Assembly (NCBI GenBank): GCA_020725115.1
Contig: DYFR01000002.1
Span: forward strand, 45,871-109,870
Length of the DNA: 64,000 bases
Source: Thiohalomonas denitrificans
GTDB taxonomy: Bacteria > Pseudomonadota > Gammaproteobacteria > Thiohalomonadales > Thiohalomonadaceae
Direction of reading: 5' to 3'
Shown: positions 60,159 through 64,000 of the stretch, piece by piece
Numbering within the stretch: the stretch's first letter is position 1
Layout of the letters: the number at the start of each line of letters is the position of its first letter
Made by a program: the position numbers and the translations under genes
Notes under the pieces: model-generated
Told to the model about the DNA's origin: nothing
Seen by the model: the letters and a program-made list of their open reading frames with translations, nothing else
Databases searched by the model: none

Positions 60159-61937
60159 TTACCCCTCCGAGGACTGCACCGCCGGCTCGTCGCGGAACTG
60201 CAAATTGTGCAGTGCGGCGTAGTGGCCGTTGCGCGCCAGTAGTTCGCGGTGCCTGCCCGCCTCGACAATGCAGCCCTTGTCCATCACCGCGATCACATCG
60301 GCATTTTCGATGGTGGACAGCCGATGGGCAATGACCAGGGTAGTACGGTTCTGCATCAAGACCTCCAGCGCCTGCTGGATATGGCGCTCGGAGTGGGTGT
60401 CCAGCGCCGAGGTGGCCTCGTCGAGGATCAGGATCGGCGCATCCTTGAGCAGGGCACGGGCAATGGCAATACGCTGGCGCTGGCCGCCGGACAGCAATAC
60501 ACCGTTCTCGCCCACCAGGGTATCCAGACCCAGCGGCAGTTCGCTGATGAATTCCATGGCATGGGCCGCCTCGGCAGCACGCTCCACCTCGCTGCGTGCC
60601 ACGCCGCTCATGCGGCCATAGGCGATATTGTGCTCGATGGTGTCGTTGAACAGCACGATATGCTGACTGACCAGCGCAATCTGATCGCGCAGGTTCTCCA
60701 GTTCCAGGTCACGGATATCGATACCATCCAGCAGGATCTGTCCCTGCTGCAGATCATAGAAACGCGGCAACAGACTGACCATGGTCGACTTGCCACTGCC
60801 GGAACGTCCCACCAGGGCCACGGTCTGACCCGGCGCAATGGACAGATTCACATCGTGCAACACCGGTGCCTGATCGCTGTTGTAGTGAAAAGTGACCCCG
60901 CGATACTCCACCGCGCCGCGACTGCGCTCGATGCGCTGCCGGCCTTCATCCACCTCGGGCGGGGTGTCGAGAAAACCGAAAATGCTCTCGGCGGCGGCGA
61001 GGCCGCGCTGCAGCACAACCGTCACACGCGTCAGCCGTTTGGTGGGCGCGTACAGCATCATCATCGCGGCGAGGAAGGAGACGAAGGCACCCGGTGTAAT
61101 CTTGTCCAGCATCGGCTCCATGGTGGCGACATAGATGATGCCGGCGGAAGCCACCGCGGCAATAAACTGTACCAGCGGCACACTGGCAGCCACGTTGGAT
61201 TCCAGCCGCATGGTGAGACGACGATTGCGCTCGTTGGCCTCGGTGAAGCGGGACGTTTCGTAGCTCTGGCCGCCGAAGGTCTTCACCACCCGTTGTGCCT
61301 CGATGGTCTCCTCCGCCACATGGGCCACATCACCCACCGAGTGCTGGATACGCGAGCTGTAACGGCGTGCATGACCGCTGATGGTATTGATCACCTTGGC
61401 AATGATCGGTGCACCGAGCAACAGGATCAGCGCCAGTTGCCAGTTCAGATAAAACATCCAGCCGAGCAGCGCCACCACCGTCAGCGTGTCACGAATCAAT
61501 ACGCTCACCGCTTCGGTGCTGGCCATGGAGACCTGCTCCACGTCATAGATCAGTTTGGAGATAAGGTTGCCGGAGGCGGTACTGTCGAAATAGGCCACCG
61601 GCAACTTGAGCAGGCGGCTGAACATCTCGCTGCGCAGTGTCTTGATCACCTGCCGCGCCACCCACTGCATGCCCATGGAGGCAGCGTAGCTGGCGATACC
61701 GTTGAACAGGAACAGAACAATCATCACCACCGGTGCCCACTTGATCACGGCACTGTCGCGCGCGACAAAGGTTCCGTCCATCATCGGCTTGATCAATGCA
61801 GCGAAGGCAGCCTCGCTGGCGGCGACGACGACCAGTGCAGCGGCGGCAAGAAGGAACACACGCCAGTGCGGCACGACATAGCGCAGCAACCGGCGATAGA
61901 GGCGCAGCGATTCGCCCGGCAAGGGATTCTTTGGCAT
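60159..61937 (-). CDS. msbA: Lipid A export ABC transporter MsbA
   Basis: ABC TM + NBD: VALVGRSGSGKSTMVSLLPRFYD, LSGGQRQRIAIARALLKDAPILILDEATSALD; adjacent to lpxK. Confidence 0.96.
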   Translation of the reverse strand: MPKNPLPGESLRLYRRLLRYVVPHWRVFLLAAAALVVVAASEAAFAALIKPMMDGTFVARDSAVIKWAPVVMIVLFLFNGIASYAASMGMQWVARQVIKTLRSEMFSRLLKLPVAYFDSTASGNLISKLIYDVEQVSMASTEAVSVLIRDTLTVVALLGWMFYLNWQLALILLLGAPIIAKVINTISGHARRYSSRIQHSVGDVAHVAEETIEAQRVVKTFGGQSYETSRFTEANERNRRLTMRLESNVAASVPLVQFIAAVASAGIIYVATMEPMLDKITPGAFVSFLAAMMMLYAPTKRLTRVTVVLQRGLAAAESIFGFLDTPPEVDEGRQRIERSRGAVEYRGVTFHYNSDQAPVLHDVNLSIAPGQTVALVGRSGSGKSTMVSLLPRFYDLQQGQILLDGIDIRDLELENLRDQIALVSQHIVLFNDTIEHNIAYGRMSGVARSEVERAAEAAHAMEFISELPLGLDTLVGENGVLLSGGQRQRIAIARALLKDAPILILDEATSALDTHSERHIQQALEVLMQNRTTLVIAHRLSTIENADVIAVMDKGCIVEAGRHRELLARNGHYAALHNLQFRDEPAVQSSEG

Positions 61938-61941
61938 CGGG

Positions 61942-62364
61942 CTATTGCCCCTCGGCGGGCTGACTGGTGGCGAAGGTAAGATGGACAAAACCCAGCTGCC
62001 GCGCTGCATCCATGGCGGTAATCACCGCCTGATGCGGCGTACGTCGATCCGCACTGAGGATCACCCGTGGTTTGGTTTCGTCGCCGGCGGCCCTGGCAAT
62101 GGCCTGCTTGAGGGTCTCCAGCCGGGTATTGAGTACCTCCTGCCGGTTGACGAAGAAACGTCCTTCACCGTCGATGCTGATCTCCACGACCTTGCGCTCG
62201 TTCTCGAGCACCTCACCCGAGGCCTCGGGCAGTTCGATGCTGATCTCGGTCTCGCGGTTGAAGGTGGTCGACACCATGAAGAAGATCAGCAGCAGGAATA
62301 CCACGTCGATGAGCGGCGTCAGATTGACATCCGGCTCCTCGCGCCGATTGGCCTGAAACTTCAT
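61942..62364 (-). CDS. exbD: ExbD/TolR biopolymer transport protein
   Basis: PDVNLTPLIDVVFLLLIFFMVSTTF. Confidence 0.95.
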   Translation of the reverse strand: MKFQANRREEPDVNLTPLIDVVFLLLIFFMVSTTFNRETEISIELPEASGEVLENERKVVEISIDGEGRFFVNRQEVLNTRLETLKQAIARAAGDETKPRVILSADRRTPHQAVITAMDAARQLGFVHLTFATSQPAEGQ

Positions 62365-62990
62365 CAGCTGGCGACCTCGGCGGCCTCACGCTCGCCGTGG
62401 ATCACCTCCACCAGTTTGAGTGCCTCCTCCTCCATCTTCAGCACCAGGGCATCCACCTTGCCGCGGAAGTAGCGATAGAACATCAGGCTGGGGATGGCGA
62501 CGGTAAGGCCGGCGGCGGTGGTGATCAGCGCCTCGGAGATGCCGCCGGCAAGCACACCCGGGTTGCCCACGCCCTGGGTGGTGATGGCGGTGAACACCTT
62601 GATCATGCCGAGCACGGTGCCAAGCAGGCCAAGCAGCGGCGAAATGGAGGCGATGGTGCCGAGGGTATTGAGGTAGCGCTCCAGTTCCAGCACCACCTGG
62701 CGCCCGGTCTCCTCCAGACTCTCCTTCATCACCTCGCGACTGTGGGCCATGTTGAGCAGGCCGGCGGCCAGTACCCGTCCCAGCGGTGAACTGTTGCGCA
62801 ATGCCAGCACCCGCTCCTGGCTCAGCTGGTTGTTCTTGCGCCAGTGCCATACCTGCGCCACCAGATTTTTCGGGGTTACCTTGTCCTGACGCAGGCTCCA
62901 GAAACGCTCCGCAGTAATGGCCAGGGCAGCAATGGAACAGAGAATGATCGGCACCATCAGCCAGCCGCCGGCAACGATAATTTCAAACAC
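62364..62990 (-). CDS. exbB: MotA/TolQ/ExbB proton channel protein
   Basis: LNTLGTIASISPLLGLLGTVLGMIKVF ... GGISEALITTAAGLTVAIPSLMFYRYF. Confidence 0.95.
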   Translation of the reverse strand: MFEIIVAGGWLMVPIILCSIAALAITAERFWSLRQDKVTPKNLVAQVWHWRKNNQLSQERVLALRNSSPLGRVLAAGLLNMAHSREVMKESLEETGRQVVLELERYLNTLGTIASISPLLGLLGTVLGMIKVFTAITTQGVGNPGVLAGGISEALITTAAGLTVAIPSLMFYRYFRGKVDALVLKMEEEALKLVEVIHGEREAAEVAS

Positions 62991-63063
62991 CCGTAATTCC
63001 CCTCATCAAGACTGCAAAAAGTGGCGACACTGTACCAAATGTGGCCTGCTTGCGGAATGCAGC

Positions 63064-64000
63064 TCAGTCACTGTACCAGTAACGGCGCGCCTGCTGCCGG
63101 TAGGACTCCAGTACAACGCCCTGACCGCCGAGCCGTACCGTGATCGCCCCCTGCGCCGCCGTATCATGCAGCTCGGAGCCGGCGGCACGATAGCGTGCCG
63201 CCACCGCCGGATGCGGGAAGCCATAGCGGTTGCGGTAGCCTATCGAAAACAGCACATGACGTGCTGCCACTGCCGTCACGAACGGCGCGGTGGACGATGT
63301 CTTGCTGCCGTGATGGGGAGCCACCAGCACGTCCGCCGCCAGTTGCTGCGGCACGCGTGCCAGCAATTCGCGTTCCGCCGCGGCCTCGATATCACCACTC
63401 AGCAGCACGGCCCGGCCACCGGCAACGATCCGCAACACGCAGGAGCTGTCATTGCCCTTGCTGCCGTGCCCCCCCTGCGGTGGTGGATACAACAGCTCAA
63501 AACTGACGCCGTCCCACTGCCACCGCTGGCCGCTGTGGCAGGGCTCATGTTCACGCCAGGGCAAGGGTACGGCGGCACTGCTGACAAAACGCCCCACCTC
63601 CAGCCCCTCGAATACCGCCGCCGCACCACCGGCATGATCACTGTCGCCGTGACTGAGGATCAGGGTATCGATGCGGCGGAGACCGTAATGACGCAGCACC
63701 GGCACGATCACCATCTCACCCGCATCGGTTCCGGAACCATAGCCTGGCCCGGTGTCGTACAGCAGCGTATGACCCGCGGTGCGCACCAGCACCGCCAGCC
63801 CCTGCCCCACATCCAGCAGCGTCACCCAGGCCTGGCCCGGCGCCGGCCCCGCCGGGCGTGCCAACAACATGGGCAGCAGCCATACCAGACCCAGCCAGCG
63901 CGCCGGCCAGCCACGCGGTGCCAGCAGCCAGATCAGGCCCAGCACGGCCGGCAGCATGGTCCAGGGGGCTGCCGCCAGCACGCTCCAGTCCGCCGGCAGC
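63064..64000 (-). CDS. comEC: ComEC/Rec2 competence protein, C-terminal part (5' end beyond window)
   Basis: LLDVGQGLAVLVRTAGHTLLYDTGPGYGSGTDAGEMVIVPVLRHYGLRRIDTLILSHGDSDHAGG; frame stays open to the window end. Confidence 0.93.
   Translation of the reverse strand, partial: LPADWSVLAAAPWTMLPAVLGLIWLLAPRGWPARWLGLVWLLPMLLARPAGPAPGQAWVTLLDVGQGLAVLVRTAGHTLLYDTGPGYGSGTDAGEMVIVPVLRHYGLRRIDTLILSHGDSDHAGGAAAVFEGLEVGRFVSSAAVPLPWREHEPCHSGQRWQWDGVSFELLYPPPQGGHGSKGNDSSCVLRIVAGGRAVLLSGDIEAAAERELLARVPQQLAADVLVAPHHGSKTSSTAPFVTAVAARHVLFSIGYRNRYGFPHPAVAARYRAAGSELHDTAAQGAITVRLGGQGVVLESYRQQARRYWYSD

Noticed and set aside
60249-61979. 576-aa plus-strand ORF over msbA
   Set aside because: Antisense shadow of msbA; low-complexity His/Gln/Gly composition.

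Overview
The window looks like a gammaproteobacterial chromosome segment: conserved housekeeping synteny plus two integrated elements. Left part: a LysR-type regulator divergent from an unusual operon rnfB - giant pyruvate:ferredoxin oxidoreductase (about 1640 aa) - rnfC-D-G-E-A - small Cys-motif membrane protein (NqrM-like) - ppsA - PEP synthase regulatory protein. Next is the conserved gacA/uvrY-uvrC-pgsA-tRNA-Gly-tRNA-Cys-tRNA-Leu locus. Here tRNA-Leu(UAA) is split by a 256-nt insertion with clear group I intron hallmarks. At 19.79-28.33 kb an 8.5-kb integrative element has inserted into the anticodon loop of a host tRNA-Ser(UGA). It leaves the two tRNA halves at its ends, does not restore the gene, and carries its own complete tRNA-Ser(UGA) just inside one end, on the same strand as the host 5' half. 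Then follow Bax-inhibitor-1, mltG-pabC-fabF-acpP-fabG-fabD-fabH-plsX-rpmF-yceD, a two-subunit pyruvate carboxylase, yceF, sppA, a HAD phosphatase, rluC and rne. After these come an LMW-PTP, a degraded lambdoid-type prophage (48.09-57.54 kb) and kdsB-ycaR-lpxK-msbA-exbD-exbB-comEC (truncated at the window end). Several families of inverted-repeat-bounded intergenic repeats are present, four of them inside the Rnf/POR/PpsA operon. All product names come from reading the translations and synteny; no database search was run.
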